Shown here one piece after another: positions 1-6,036 of a stretch of DNA of 13,009 nucleotides; position 1 is the first letter of the stretch; every line of letters starts with the position of its first letter. The translations under genes and the position numbers were made by a program. The stretch lies in assembly GCA_027081695.1 (NCBI GenBank), contig JALWJI010000143.1:1-13009 (forward strand). Direction: 5' to 3'. The stretch is from Acidilobaceae archaeon. GTDB taxonomy: Archaea > Thermoproteota > Thermoprotei_A > Sulfolobales > Acidilobaceae. Below the pieces are notes generated by a model. It had not been told where the DNA came from, did not search any database, and saw nothing but the letters and a program-made list of their open reading frames with translations.

Positions 1-2
1 CC

Positions 3-350
3 CATGAATGGCTCATAGCATTTCTCGAAAGAAACCTTCCAGGAACCGTATCGTCATTTCTCATTACTCTCCACGCAGACTACGATGAGAAAGGCGTAAT
101 AAACCTAGTAATAGATGTCCAGGCGTCGAGGCCGAGGACAAGAATAATATCAGAGATAGTAGAGGAGGCGGTTGCGGGTGCACGAAGAATATTTGAGAAA
201 GAAGCTGGAATACCAGCTCACGCTAGAATTCGATACGCTCCTACACAAGCTAGGAAAAAGAAACGTTATCCTAGCACACGCAAACGCAGATCTCGACGCG
301 GTAGGAGCGGCAATAGGCCTCGCAGAGATTCTGGAAACATACGGGGTTAA
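3..350 (+). CDS. Small archaeal protein resembling DUF3194, 3' part only
   Basis: This reading frame is open from the left edge to a TAA at 348-350, giving 115 codons; its start lies outside the window. The first 60 or so residues read like an alpha/beta fold: a helix, a strand near LITLHADYDEKG, a strand near INLVIDVQASRP, then a helix rich in Glu and Ala (IISEIVEEAVAGARRI). This pattern and its place just before a DHH phosphoesterase match what I recall of the archaeal DUF3194 family, which often sits beside prefoldin beta. The family function is unknown. The last 41 residues are extremely basic, with 18 Arg or Lys. They are encoded entirely inside the next gene in another frame, so the tail could be a real extension, a read-through of an assembly frameshift, or a neutral by-product of the overlap. 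The coding call is fairly secure for the first part; the family name is an inference. Confidence 0.55.
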   Translation, partial: HEWLIAFLERNLPGTVSSFLITLHADYDEKGVINLVIDVQASRPRTRIISEIVEEAVAGARRIFEKEAGIPAHARIRYAPTQARKKKRYPSTRKRRSRRGRSGNRPRRDSGNIRG

Positions 351-1233
351 TTCAAAAATAGTATTCCCTGAGGGACCTTCTAGAGTTGCCCGTGAACTCC
401 TAGCAAGACTCGATATAAAGTATCTGTATTCAAGCAAAATAACACCAGGCGTCATAGACTCGATAATTATAGTCGATACCGCTAATCCAGTCCAGCTTCA
501 TCCACACACCGAGATTATCGATGACGCTAGTTACATTGTAGTTATAGATCATCATAAAGAAGGAAGACTAAAAGATATAGTTGACACGGCTATCGTTTTA
601 CCAGAAGCTTCATCAACCAGCGAAATAATAGCTACTATAGCTAGAAACCTCTCTGTGCCACTAAACCCTAGTGTCGCTTCACTACTCTATGCTGGTATAA
701 TTAGCGACACAGCAGGCCTCAGAAACCCAGGAGTTTTCACATTCATAGCACTAGACTACCTATATGAGAATGGTGCTAATGTAAACATCCTCAGAGAACT
801 CCAGGACACGGGACAACCTGACCTTTCAGAAAGAATAGCTATATTCAAAGCCCTTTCAAGACTATCATATGCAAGGATATGCAAGGAAATAATCATTGCA
901 ATAACACATATTGGTAGCCATGAATCCCAGATCGCTAGAAAACTCATTGAATTATCGGGAGACGTCGCAGTAGTAGTCAAAGACACAGACATAGGAGTAA
1001 GGATAGCGATTAGGGTCTCAAAGAGAGCGTTAGAAAATGGTATTCGAGCAAACGAAATAGCCCTTTACATAGCCGAAAAATATAGTGGGGAAGGAGGAGG
1101 ACACGACGCAGCGGCAATGGTTACAATTAAAACCATGGAGTGGACCGCAGAACGGTTATCCGAGCAACTTGGAAGAAGTCTTCCTGGAAAAATAGCCCGA
1201 TTATGTACAGCGGGGAGGAAGAAACTTGGATGA
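172..1233 (+). CDS. DHH/DHHA1 family phosphoesterase (RecJ/NrnA-like)
   Basis: A predicted cytoplasmic, metal-dependent phosphoesterase of the DHH superfamily, whose members hydrolyse single-stranded nucleic acids, short oligonucleotides or cyclic dinucleotides. All four DHH motifs are present: NADLDA at residues 38-43, the Asp of VDTANP at 102, the DHH triad at 126-128, and GIISDT with Asp179. The C-terminal DHHA1 substrate-binding domain carries GGGHDAAA, with His311. The length of 353 residues fits the compact two-domain NrnA-like members rather than long bacterial RecJ. The start is TTG at 172 or GTG at 178; a GAGGAGG site at 162-168 lies 3 or 9 bases upstream, which slightly favours 178. 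Stop codons directly upstream rule out anything earlier. The gene overlaps the preceding frame by over 170 bases and the next gene by 8 bases. Which substrate it cleaves cannot be told from the sequence. Confidence 0.9.
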   Translation: MRVHEEYLRKKLEYQLTLEFDTLLHKLGKRNVILAHANADLDAVGAAIGLAEILETYGVNSKIVFPEGPSRVARELLARLDIKYLYSSKITPGVIDSIIIVDTANPVQLHPHTEIIDDASYIVVIDHHKEGRLKDIVDTAIVLPEASSTSEIIATIARNLSVPLNPSVASLLYAGIISDTAGLRNPGVFTFIALDYLYENGANVNILRELQDTGQPDLSERIAIFKALSRLSYARICKEIIIAITHIGSHESQIARKLIELSGDVAVVVKDTDIGVRIAIRVSKRALENGIRANEIALYIAEKYSGEGGGHDAAAMVTIKTMEWTAERLSEQLGRSLPGKIARLCTAGRKKLG

Positions 1234-1969
1234 ATCAGAGAAACCATTGATTATATATGCAGATTATAGAGAGGAGAAAAGCGGTATTCCTCGATTAATT
1301 GAAGAATCGGGGCTACGGGTTGTCAGAAAGAATCTGAGTATAGGAGACTATGTTATATCAAATGAGATCGTTGTTGAGAGAAAATCAGCTTATGACTTTG
1401 TCCACAGCTTGTTCGACGGAAGATTATTCGACCAGGCGAGGAGACTCAGAGAAGCCTATGGTTCTGCAATAATAATAATTGAGGGAAACCCTGTAAGATT
1501 AAGACGCTATAGAAGGATGACTAAACAGATATATGCTGCGATCTCATCGCTCCTAGTCGACTACGATATTAAGATATTATATAGTGATAACGTAGAGCAC
1601 ACAGCGATAATAATAGAGTCACTTGCGAGAAGATTACTAAAGAGTAAGAGAACTGCTATAGTCCTACATAAGAAGCCTAAACTGGAAACAATCCAAGAAC
1701 AACAACTATATATTATACAATCATTTCCGTCGATCGGCGCTAAAACTGCCGAGAAGATTTTAGAATACTTTGGTTCGCTGAGAGAATTCTGTAATGCATC
1801 AATCTCTGATCTATCACGAGTCGAAGGCATAGGTGCTAAGAAAGCTGAGCAAATCTACAAGATACTTAATTCTAGGTATGTTGGGAAAACGAAGCAGATG
1901 CGTAAGCGTAGAAGAACACTAACAGACTACTATGTGGAGGAAGGAAATAACTCGGCCCACGATGGGTAA
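1226..1969 (+). CDS. xpf: XPF/ERCC4-family structure-specific endonuclease (crenarchaeal short form)
   Basis: A nuclease that, by family, cuts branched DNA such as 3' flaps and nicked junctions during repair and fork rescue. Crenarchaeal XPF lacks the helicase part found in Hef and eukaryotic XPF and depends on the sliding clamp PCNA. Here the ERCC4 nuclease core occupies about residues 8-140, with catalytic Asp13 and the hallmark VERKSAYDF (ERK at 51-53, Asp57). Two helix-hairpin-helix motifs follow, FPSIGAKTAEKIL near 167-179 and VEGIGAKKAEQI near 199-210. A basic linker then leads to RRTLTDYY at 229-236, which resembles a PCNA-interacting peptide with Tyr-Tyr in place of Phe-Phe and no Gln. 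Starting at TTG 1226 gives 247 residues. The start has GGAGG at 1214-1218 and overlaps the DHH gene by 8 bases, implying translational coupling. Confidence 0.93.
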   Translation: MDESEKPLIIYADYREEKSGIPRLIEESGLRVVRKNLSIGDYVISNEIVVERKSAYDFVHSLFDGRLFDQARRLREAYGSAIIIIEGNPVRLRRYRRMTKQIYAAISSLLVDYDIKILYSDNVEHTAIIIESLARRLLKSKRTAIVLHKKPKLETIQEQQLYIIQSFPSIGAKTAEKILEYFGSLREFCNASISDLSRVEGIGAKKAEQIYKILNSRYVGKTKQMRKRRRTLTDYYVEEGNNSAHDG

Positions 1970-1976
1970 GCAAGCA

Positions 1977-1990
1977 TATTTATTTTATAA
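1977..1990 (+). promoter_or_regulatory. Likely box A (TATA) promoter of the EF-2 gene
   Basis: The 70-base gap between xpf and the EF-2 gene holds an A/T-only stretch, TATTTATTTTATAA, standing out from more G/C-rich sequence on both sides. An archaeal TATA box would place the transcript start about 25 bases downstream, near 2010, giving a short leader that contains the ribosome binding site. The call rests on composition and position only. The same T-rich run could also help end the upstream transcript. Confidence 0.5.
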
Positions 1991-2028
1991 CCCTACATGG
2001 ACCGCCCTTCTTACTGGTGTAGTGTGAT

Positions 2029-2035
2029 AGGTGAT
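2029..2035 (+). promoter_or_regulatory. Shine-Dalgarno site that fixes the TTG start of EF-2
   Basis: AGGTGAT is complementary to the usual crenarchaeal 16S rRNA 3' end and lies 4 bases before the TTG at 2040. An in-frame TAG sits directly before that TTG, so no earlier start is possible. A second GTGAT occurs 7 bases further upstream at 2024-2028. Confidence 0.75.
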
Positions 2036-2039
2036 CTAG

Positions 2040-4253
2040 TTGGGAGCAAGAGTAAAGGTAGTATCTGAAATAGAGAAAATAATGGGCAACATCGAACAAA
2101 TACGAAACATAGGTATAATTGCCCACGTCGACCACGGAAAAACCACTCTAAGCGACTCGCTACTAGCGGCAGCAGGTATCATCTCGGAGAGAATCGCGGG
2201 AGACGCTCTAGTACTAGACTTCCTAAGCGTAGAAAAGCAGAGAGGAATAACAGTCAAGTCCGCAAACATAAGCCTCTACCACGAATACAATGGTAAACCG
2301 TATGTAATCAACCTAATCGATACTCCTGGACACGTAGACTTCTCAGGTAAAGTAACAAGAAGCCTTAGAGTTCTCGACGGAGCGATCGTGGTAGTAGACG
2401 CAGTAGAAGGAGTGATGACACAGACAGAGACCGTGATTAGACAAGCACTGGAGGAGAGGGTCAGACCATTACTCTATATCAACAAAGTAGACAGATTAAT
2501 CAAAGAGCTAAAACTTCCACCGGACAAGATTATGGAGAGATTTATTGAAATAATACGTGACGTAAACAACTTGATAGACCTATATGGAGAACCAGAGTTC
2601 CGCAAGAAGTGGAAACTCAATCCTGCAGACGGAACAGTAGCATTTGGTAGCGCAAAGGACAGATGGGGAATCAGTATACCAATGGTTAAGAAGAAAGGAA
2701 TAACGTTCCAAGAAATAATCAAAGCCTATGAGACGGAGGATAAAGCCGAGATCGCCCGACTAGCAAAACTAATGCCCGTGCACGAAACAATACTAGACAT
2801 GGTAGTCAGATTCGTTCCCAACCCAAGAGAAGCCCAGAGGTATAGAATACCGAAGATCTGGAAAGGAGACATAAACTCAGAACTAGGAAAAGCCCTTTTA
2901 GAAGCAGATCCCGACGGTCCCCTAGTATTCTTCGTAAATGACGTAAGAGTAGAGAAGACAGGACTCGTAGCAACAGGAAGAGTATTCTCCGGAAGACTAG
3001 AGCCTGGCAAAGAAGTATACCTACTAACAGCAGGCAAGAAAGCCAGAATACTCCAAGTAAGCCTTTACATGGGACCATTCAGAGAAATCACTAAGCTCAT
3101 ACCAGCAGGAAACATAGGTGCAGTAATGGGATTAGAAGATGTAAGAGCCGGAGAGACAGTTGTTGCACCAAACGCAATTGAACAAGCAGCACCATTCGAA
3201 CAACTAAGATACGTAAGCGAGCCAGTAGTAACAATAGCAGTAGAACCCACCAAGATACAAGACCTACCAAAGATGATCGAGGCACTAAGAAAACTCACAA
3301 TAGAAGATCCCAACCTTGTAGTAAAGATCAACGAAGAAACAGGAGAATACCTAATATCAGGTATGGGACCCCTCCACCTCGAAATCGCGCTAACACTACT
3401 CAAAGAAAGATTCGGCATAGAGGTAAAGGCCAGCCCACCAATAGTAGTATACAGAGAAACTGTCAGAGCAGAAAGCCAGGTATTCGAAGGAAAGAGCCCC
3501 AACAAACACAACAAATTCTATATCAGCGTCGCACCACTAAATGAAGAGACAATCGAGCTAATACAAAAAGGAATAATCTCAGAGAACCAAGATCCTAAGG
3601 AAAGAGCAAAGATACTCAGAGACAAGGCAGGATGGGACTACGACGAAGCACGGAAAATCTGGGCAATCGACGAAGGAATCAACATCTTCGTCGACAAGAC
3701 CAGTGGTGTACAGCATCTAAGAGAAGTAAAGGACACGATCCTAGCAGCATTCAGACTAGCTACAAAAGAGGGACCACTAGCAGCAGAGCCAGTTAGAGGA
3801 ATCAAAGTAATACTACATGACGCAACAATACACGAAGACCCTGTCCATAGAGGACCAGGACAGATCTATCCAGCAGTAAAGAATGCTATATGGGCTGGAA
3901 TGCTTACAGCAAGACCTACCCTACTAGAGCCGCTACAGAAACTCGACATAAGAACACCGATGGACTATGTGAGCCAGATAGCAAGCGTTATAGCAAGAAA
4001 ACGAGGACGAATACTGGAAGTATTAAGCCAAGGCATGCTAGCTAGAGTAATCGCAGAAGTACCAGTATCCGAGAGCTTCGATCTCGCAGCAGAACTTAGA
4101 AGCGCCACTGCTGGACGAGCCTTCTGGGGTGTAGAATTCAGCAGATGGGCACCAGTACCAGACGCTATGCTCGACGAATTAATTAGGAAGATAAGACAGA
4201 GAAAGGGTCTGCCACCATCGCCTCCTAAGTTAAACGACCTAATCGGTCCATAA
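2040..4253 (+). CDS. fusA: Translation elongation factor 2 (aEF-2)
   Basis: The GTPase that moves tRNAs and mRNA through the archaeal ribosome after each peptide bond. The 737-residue length is normal for aEF-2. The G domain shows G1 AHVDHGKT at 28-35, the G2 region RGIT at 68-71, G3 DTPGH at 94-98 and G4 NKVD at 148-151. The later domains include GPLHLEIAL in domain III and, in domain IV, the diphthamide loop IHEDPVHRGPGQ, whose modified histidine should be His603. The TTG start is supported by a strong Shine-Dalgarno site and an in-frame stop just before it. The gene appears to be a single transcription unit, with its own promoter upstream and a T-rich end downstream. Codon use is strongly biased to CTA, ATA, GTA and AGA, more uniformly than in the two nuclease genes before it, as expected for a highly expressed protein. 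Confidence 0.99.
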   Translation: MGARVKVVSEIEKIMGNIEQIRNIGIIAHVDHGKTTLSDSLLAAAGIISERIAGDALVLDFLSVEKQRGITVKSANISLYHEYNGKPYVINLIDTPGHVDFSGKVTRSLRVLDGAIVVVDAVEGVMTQTETVIRQALEERVRPLLYINKVDRLIKELKLPPDKIMERFIEIIRDVNNLIDLYGEPEFRKKWKLNPADGTVAFGSAKDRWGISIPMVKKKGITFQEIIKAYETEDKAEIARLAKLMPVHETILDMVVRFVPNPREAQRYRIPKIWKGDINSELGKALLEADPDGPLVFFVNDVRVEKTGLVATGRVFSGRLEPGKEVYLLTAGKKARILQVSLYMGPFREITKLIPAGNIGAVMGLEDVRAGETVVAPNAIEQAAPFEQLRYVSEPVVTIAVEPTKIQDLPKMIEALRKLTIEDPNLVVKINEETGEYLISGMGPLHLEIALTLLKERFGIEVKASPPIVVYRETVRAESQVFEGKSPNKHNKFYISVAPLNEETIELIQKGIISENQDPKERAKILRDKAGWDYDEARKIWAIDEGINIFVDKTSGVQHLREVKDTILAAFRLATKEGPLAAEPVRGIKVILHDATIHEDPVHRGPGQIYPAVKNAIWAGMLTARPTLLEPLQKLDIRTPMDYVSQIASVIARKRGRILEVLSQGMLARVIAEVPVSESFDLAAELRSATAGRAFWGVEFSRWAPVPDAMLDELIRKIRQRKGLPPSPPKLNDLIGP

Positions 4254-4260
4254 CACAACT

Positions 4261-4292
4261 AATTTCCTTCCTTTTTAATTATTTATTTTATT
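4261..4292 (+). terminator. T-rich probable terminator after EF-2
   Basis: Directly after the EF-2 stop come several T runs in pyrimidine-rich and A/T-rich sequence, including CCTTCCTTTTTAATT. Archaeal RNA polymerase commonly stops at T tracts without a hairpin. No stable stem precedes it. The rest of the gap up to about 4370 is very A/T-rich and shows no gene or RNA that I can recognise. Confidence 0.5.
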
Positions 4293-4373
4293 AATTTAAT
4301 AGTATCGTACAGTTCATTCTCCATATAATAATATATTCTAATAATTTTATCTTAAAGGTAAAACTTTTCCGAA

Positions 4374-4385
4374 ACGGTTTAAGTA
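4374..4385 (+). promoter_or_regulatory. BRE and box A promoter of the complex I operon
   Basis: A TTTAAGTA box A at 4378-4385 follows a purine-containing GAAACGG stretch that fits a TFB recognition element. Transcription should start about 25 bases downstream, near 4403-4410, leaving a leader of about 95-100 bases before nuoA. A weaker alternative is the A/T run TTATTTTTAA at 4447-4456, which would give a leader of only about 25 bases. Mapping the 5' end would settle which is used. Confidence 0.5.
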
Positions 4386-4407
4386 GCGATAAAATAAATG
4401 GTATATA

Positions 4408-4435
4408 CAACTTATTTCTATCTACTGATAAGTTG
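4408..4435 (+). repeat. Inverted repeat at the predicted transcription start of the nuo operon
   Basis: The arms CAACTTAT (4408-4415) and ATAAGTTG (4428-4435) are perfect 8-base reverse complements separated by 12 bases. It lies about 25-30 bases after the box A at 4378, so it covers or directly follows the predicted start. In DNA this spacing suits a dimeric regulator; in RNA it would be an 8-bp stem at the 5' end of the transcript. The symmetry is certain, the function is inferred. Confidence 0.55.
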
Positions 4436-4465
4436 ACTAAGCTTCTCTTATTTTTAACAGATGAG

Positions 4466-4494
4466 GGCAGGTAACACCCCTGCCAGCCGGCTGG
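4466..4494 (+). promoter_or_regulatory. Two overlapping stem elements in the nuoA leader, including a 12-base palindrome
   Basis: GGCAGG (4466-4471) can pair with CCTGCC (4479-4484) over a 7-base loop. Overlapping its right arm is the perfect palindrome CCAGCCGGCTGG (4483-4494), whose last two bases are the first two of the ribosome binding site. The two folds compete for bases 4483-4484. The patch is much richer in G/C than the surrounding gap. It may control access to the start of nuoA or bind a protein in DNA form. The structure is seen; regulation is a hypothesis. Confidence 0.4.
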
Positions 4495-4498
4495 TGAT
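4493..4498 (+). promoter_or_regulatory. Shine-Dalgarno site of nuoA
   Basis: GGTGAT lies 5 bases before the ATG at 4504. Unlike the sites inside the operon, it is embedded at the edge of the palindrome at 4483-4494. Confidence 0.75.
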
Positions 4499-4503
4499 AT
4501 GGT

Positions 4504-4914
4504 ATGTTAGAACTGCTAGGAGATAGCCTAGTAAAAGCAGGAACAGCATTAGTGGTTCTGCCAATAATTCTCATAGCAGTTATGGGCTTAGTAGTGGTTA
4601 TTCTAATACAGCTTACAAGGGCGAGACAGGATATTATTGAGAAAGAGCCATGGAAATATGAGAGATACGAGGCAGCAAACCCGCTAAAATACAAGGAGGC
4701 GAGGACAAAAGTCTCTATGCAGTATCTAGGATATTTAATAATGTTCCTCGCAGTAGAACCGGCAGTAGTCCTACTCGCCATACTGATGACAGCTCCACGA
4801 GACCTCCTGGGAAGCATGCTTATAATATATGGAGTATTCCTAGCAGTATACGCTCCTCTCCTAGCATACGCAGTAAGAGAAGCCAGGAGAATACAGTCCT
4901 GGATGTTGGACTGA
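4504..4914 (+). CDS. nuoA: Complex I subunit A (NuoA/NDUFA3-type membrane subunit)
   Basis: A small subunit of the membrane arm that packs against NuoH and borders the quinone cavity. It has 136 residues with three predicted membrane helices at about 13-37, 73-96 and 103-125, and the long polar loop between helices 1 and 2 that is typical of NuoA. That loop has YEAANP at 55-60, where most homologues have YECG, so the mobile-loop cysteine is missing. In helix 2 the usual acidic pair of the FDVE type is reduced to Glu85 in FLAVEP. The changes are probably lineage-typical, not damage, because the frame is intact. It is the first gene of the operon and the only one with a long leader. Overall similarity is modest, but helix pattern, loop motif and gene order together make the call firm. 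Confidence 0.88.
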   Translation: MLELLGDSLVKAGTALVVLPIILIAVMGLVVVILIQLTRARQDIIEKEPWKYERYEAANPLKYKEARTKVSMQYLGYLIMFLAVEPAVVLLAILMTAPRDLLGSMLIIYGVFLAVYAPLLAYAVREARRIQSWMLD

Positions 4915-4920
4915 ATTTGG

Positions 4921-4926
4921 GGTGAT
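4921..4926 (+). promoter_or_regulatory. Shine-Dalgarno site that decides the nuoB start
   Basis: GGTGAT overlaps two possible start codons (GTG 4922, ATG 4925) in the nuoB frame, which therefore cannot be the initiator. The ATG at 4931 has the proper 4-base spacing. Confidence 0.7.
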
Positions 4927-4930
4927 GATT

Positions 4931-5530
4931 ATGGATGGAAACGGAAATGGAGAGGGCAAAGTATACGTGGGAAACATAAATGTTTCCGCTAGAAAAGCCA
5001 GAAAACTATTAATGAGTGACCTGAAACTAGGCAAACTTGTTGATTGGGGAACTGCATTCTCTCTATGGCCAATACACCTGACAACCAGCTGTTGTGGATG
5101 TGAATTCGCAGCAGCGTGGAGCCCCCGCTACGATAACGAGCAACACGGTGCTCTACCATGGATTGGTCCTAGACAGACTAACCTGATTATCATAGAAGGA
5201 ACCGTGACGAAGAAAATGGCATGCGCGGTCAGAATTGTATGGGAACAAATGCCCCAACCCAAGTTCGCTATTGCAATGGGTGCGTGTGCACTCGATGGCG
5301 GCATATTCTATAATAGTTATAACATAGTAAGGCCTTGGCAGATTGTTCCTGTAGACGTGTATATACCAGGATGTCCTCCTAGACCCGAGTCCGTAGCGAA
5401 ATCGATCATTATGCTTCAAAAGAAGATCAGAGAGAAACAGGTAGCATCAAAATTCATCGAAGAGGGATGGCGTCCCGACAAAGAATACGTTATACCAAAA
5501 GAGGACCTGTGCTCGTGGTGGAGGGGATAA
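4931..5530 (+). CDS. nuoB: Complex I subunit B (NuoB, carries cluster N2)
   Basis: The peripheral subunit that holds [4Fe-4S] cluster N2, the last iron-sulfur cluster before quinone. The four expected ligands are seen: Cys54 and Cys55 in TSCCGCEF, Cys119 in MGACALDGG, and Cys148 in YIPGCPPRPE. An extra Cys57 lies in the first motif. Other family signatures are SPRYDNEQHGALPW, IIEGTVTKKMA and the PVDVYIPG segment. The start chosen at 4931 gives 199 residues; upstream in-frame GTG and ATG codons fall inside the ribosome binding site. The short N-terminus MDGNGNGEGK is Gly-rich and probably flexible. The gene begins 16 bases after nuoA and ends 4 bases before nuoC. With NuoD it forms the quinone site. 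Confidence 0.98.
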   Translation: MDGNGNGEGKVYVGNINVSARKARKLLMSDLKLGKLVDWGTAFSLWPIHLTTSCCGCEFAAAWSPRYDNEQHGALPWIGPRQTNLIIIEGTVTKKMACAVRIVWEQMPQPKFAIAMGACALDGGIFYNSYNIVRPWQIVPVDVYIPGCPPRPESVAKSIIMLQKKIREKQVASKFIEEGWRPDKEYVIPKEDLCSWWRG

Positions 5531-5534
5531 AGGA

Positions 5535-6023
5535 ATGAGTCCGGAAGAACTAGTAGAGAGAATAAAGTCGTTGCTCGGCGAATTTGTAAAAGACGTCAAG
5601 ATATGGAAAAACGATTACATCGAGGTTGAAGTAGACAAGGAGAATATAGAAGAAGTTGCTAAGAGAATGAAAGAATTCGGTTTTGATCATGTAAAAGACT
5701 TAACAGTGGTCGATTATATGAAAGAAGGATTCTTCCGTATAATATATAATTTAGGAAGCTATGACAACTTTGAATTATCCTATTACATAGTAGGAATCGC
5801 ATACAATATCCCAAGAGACAAGCCTGTCACTAAGACGCTCTATTATACCTATACATCGGCAGACTTCCAGGAGAGAGAAGCATATGAAGCGTTTGGAATA
5901 ATCTTCGAGGGACACCCAGATCTAAGACCAGTGCTACTTTCTCCTCCAGTAGCAGAGTTGAAGCCTCTCAGAAAAGACTTCGTCGTTAAAGAAGATCCAG
6001 AAATCATCACGAAGAAGAAATAA
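5535..6023 (+). CDS. nuoC: Complex I subunit C (NuoC, 30-kDa type)
   Basis: A peripheral Q-module subunit that braces NuoD and has no cofactor. The 162 residues end with the family signature: FQEREAYEAFGIIFEGHPDL spans 111-130, and RPVLL with PLRKDF follows. The N-terminal half is a plain alpha/beta domain rich in Glu and Lys, as usual for this subunit in hyperthermophiles. NuoC is separate from NuoD, unlike the fused NuoCD of enteric bacteria. The ATG at 5535 follows the nuoB stop by 4 bases; GGAGG at 5520-5524, inside the end of nuoB, serves as ribosome binding site, so translation of the two is probably linked. The last ten residues are charged (EDPEIITKKK). Confidence 0.95.
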   Translation: MSPEELVERIKSLLGEFVKDVKIWKNDYIEVEVDKENIEEVAKRMKEFGFDHVKDLTVVDYMKEGFFRIIYNLGSYDNFELSYYIVGIAYNIPRDKPVTKTLYYTYTSADFQEREAYEAFGIIFEGHPDLRPVLLSPPVAELKPLRKDFVVKEDPEIITKKK

Positions 6024-6031
6024 GGAGGTGA
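6024..6031 (+). promoter_or_regulatory. Near-perfect Shine-Dalgarno site that decides the nuoD start
   Basis: GGAGGTGA matches the anti-Shine-Dalgarno consensus at eight positions. It covers the in-frame GTG at 6028, leaving ATG 6037, 5 bases downstream, as the real start. Confidence 0.75.
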
Positions 6032-6036
6032 ATGCG

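Noticed and set aside
2036..4258. Several antisense open frames of 77-149 codons opposite EF-2, and one near 3065-3514.
   Set aside because: They are shadows of the codon-biased EF-2 gene, with no ribosome sites in sensible places and no recognisable motifs.
4461..4526. A 21-codon upstream reading frame (ATG 4461 to TAG) overlapping the start of nuoA, a possible regulatory peptide.
   Set aside because: There is no Shine-Dalgarno site before it, no likely transcript start right at the ATG, and the peptide has no notable content. The stem structures explain this stretch better.
4437..4817. A 126-codon antisense frame crossing the nuoA leader.
   Set aside because: It runs opposite nuoA, includes the leader only at its end, and shows no coding character.
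4922..5024. A C-box-like GTGATGA at 4922 with a CTGA about 100 bases on, suggesting a C/D box guide RNA.
   Set aside because: The spacing is too long for an archaeal C/D RNA, and GTGATGA is simply the nuoB ribosome binding site.
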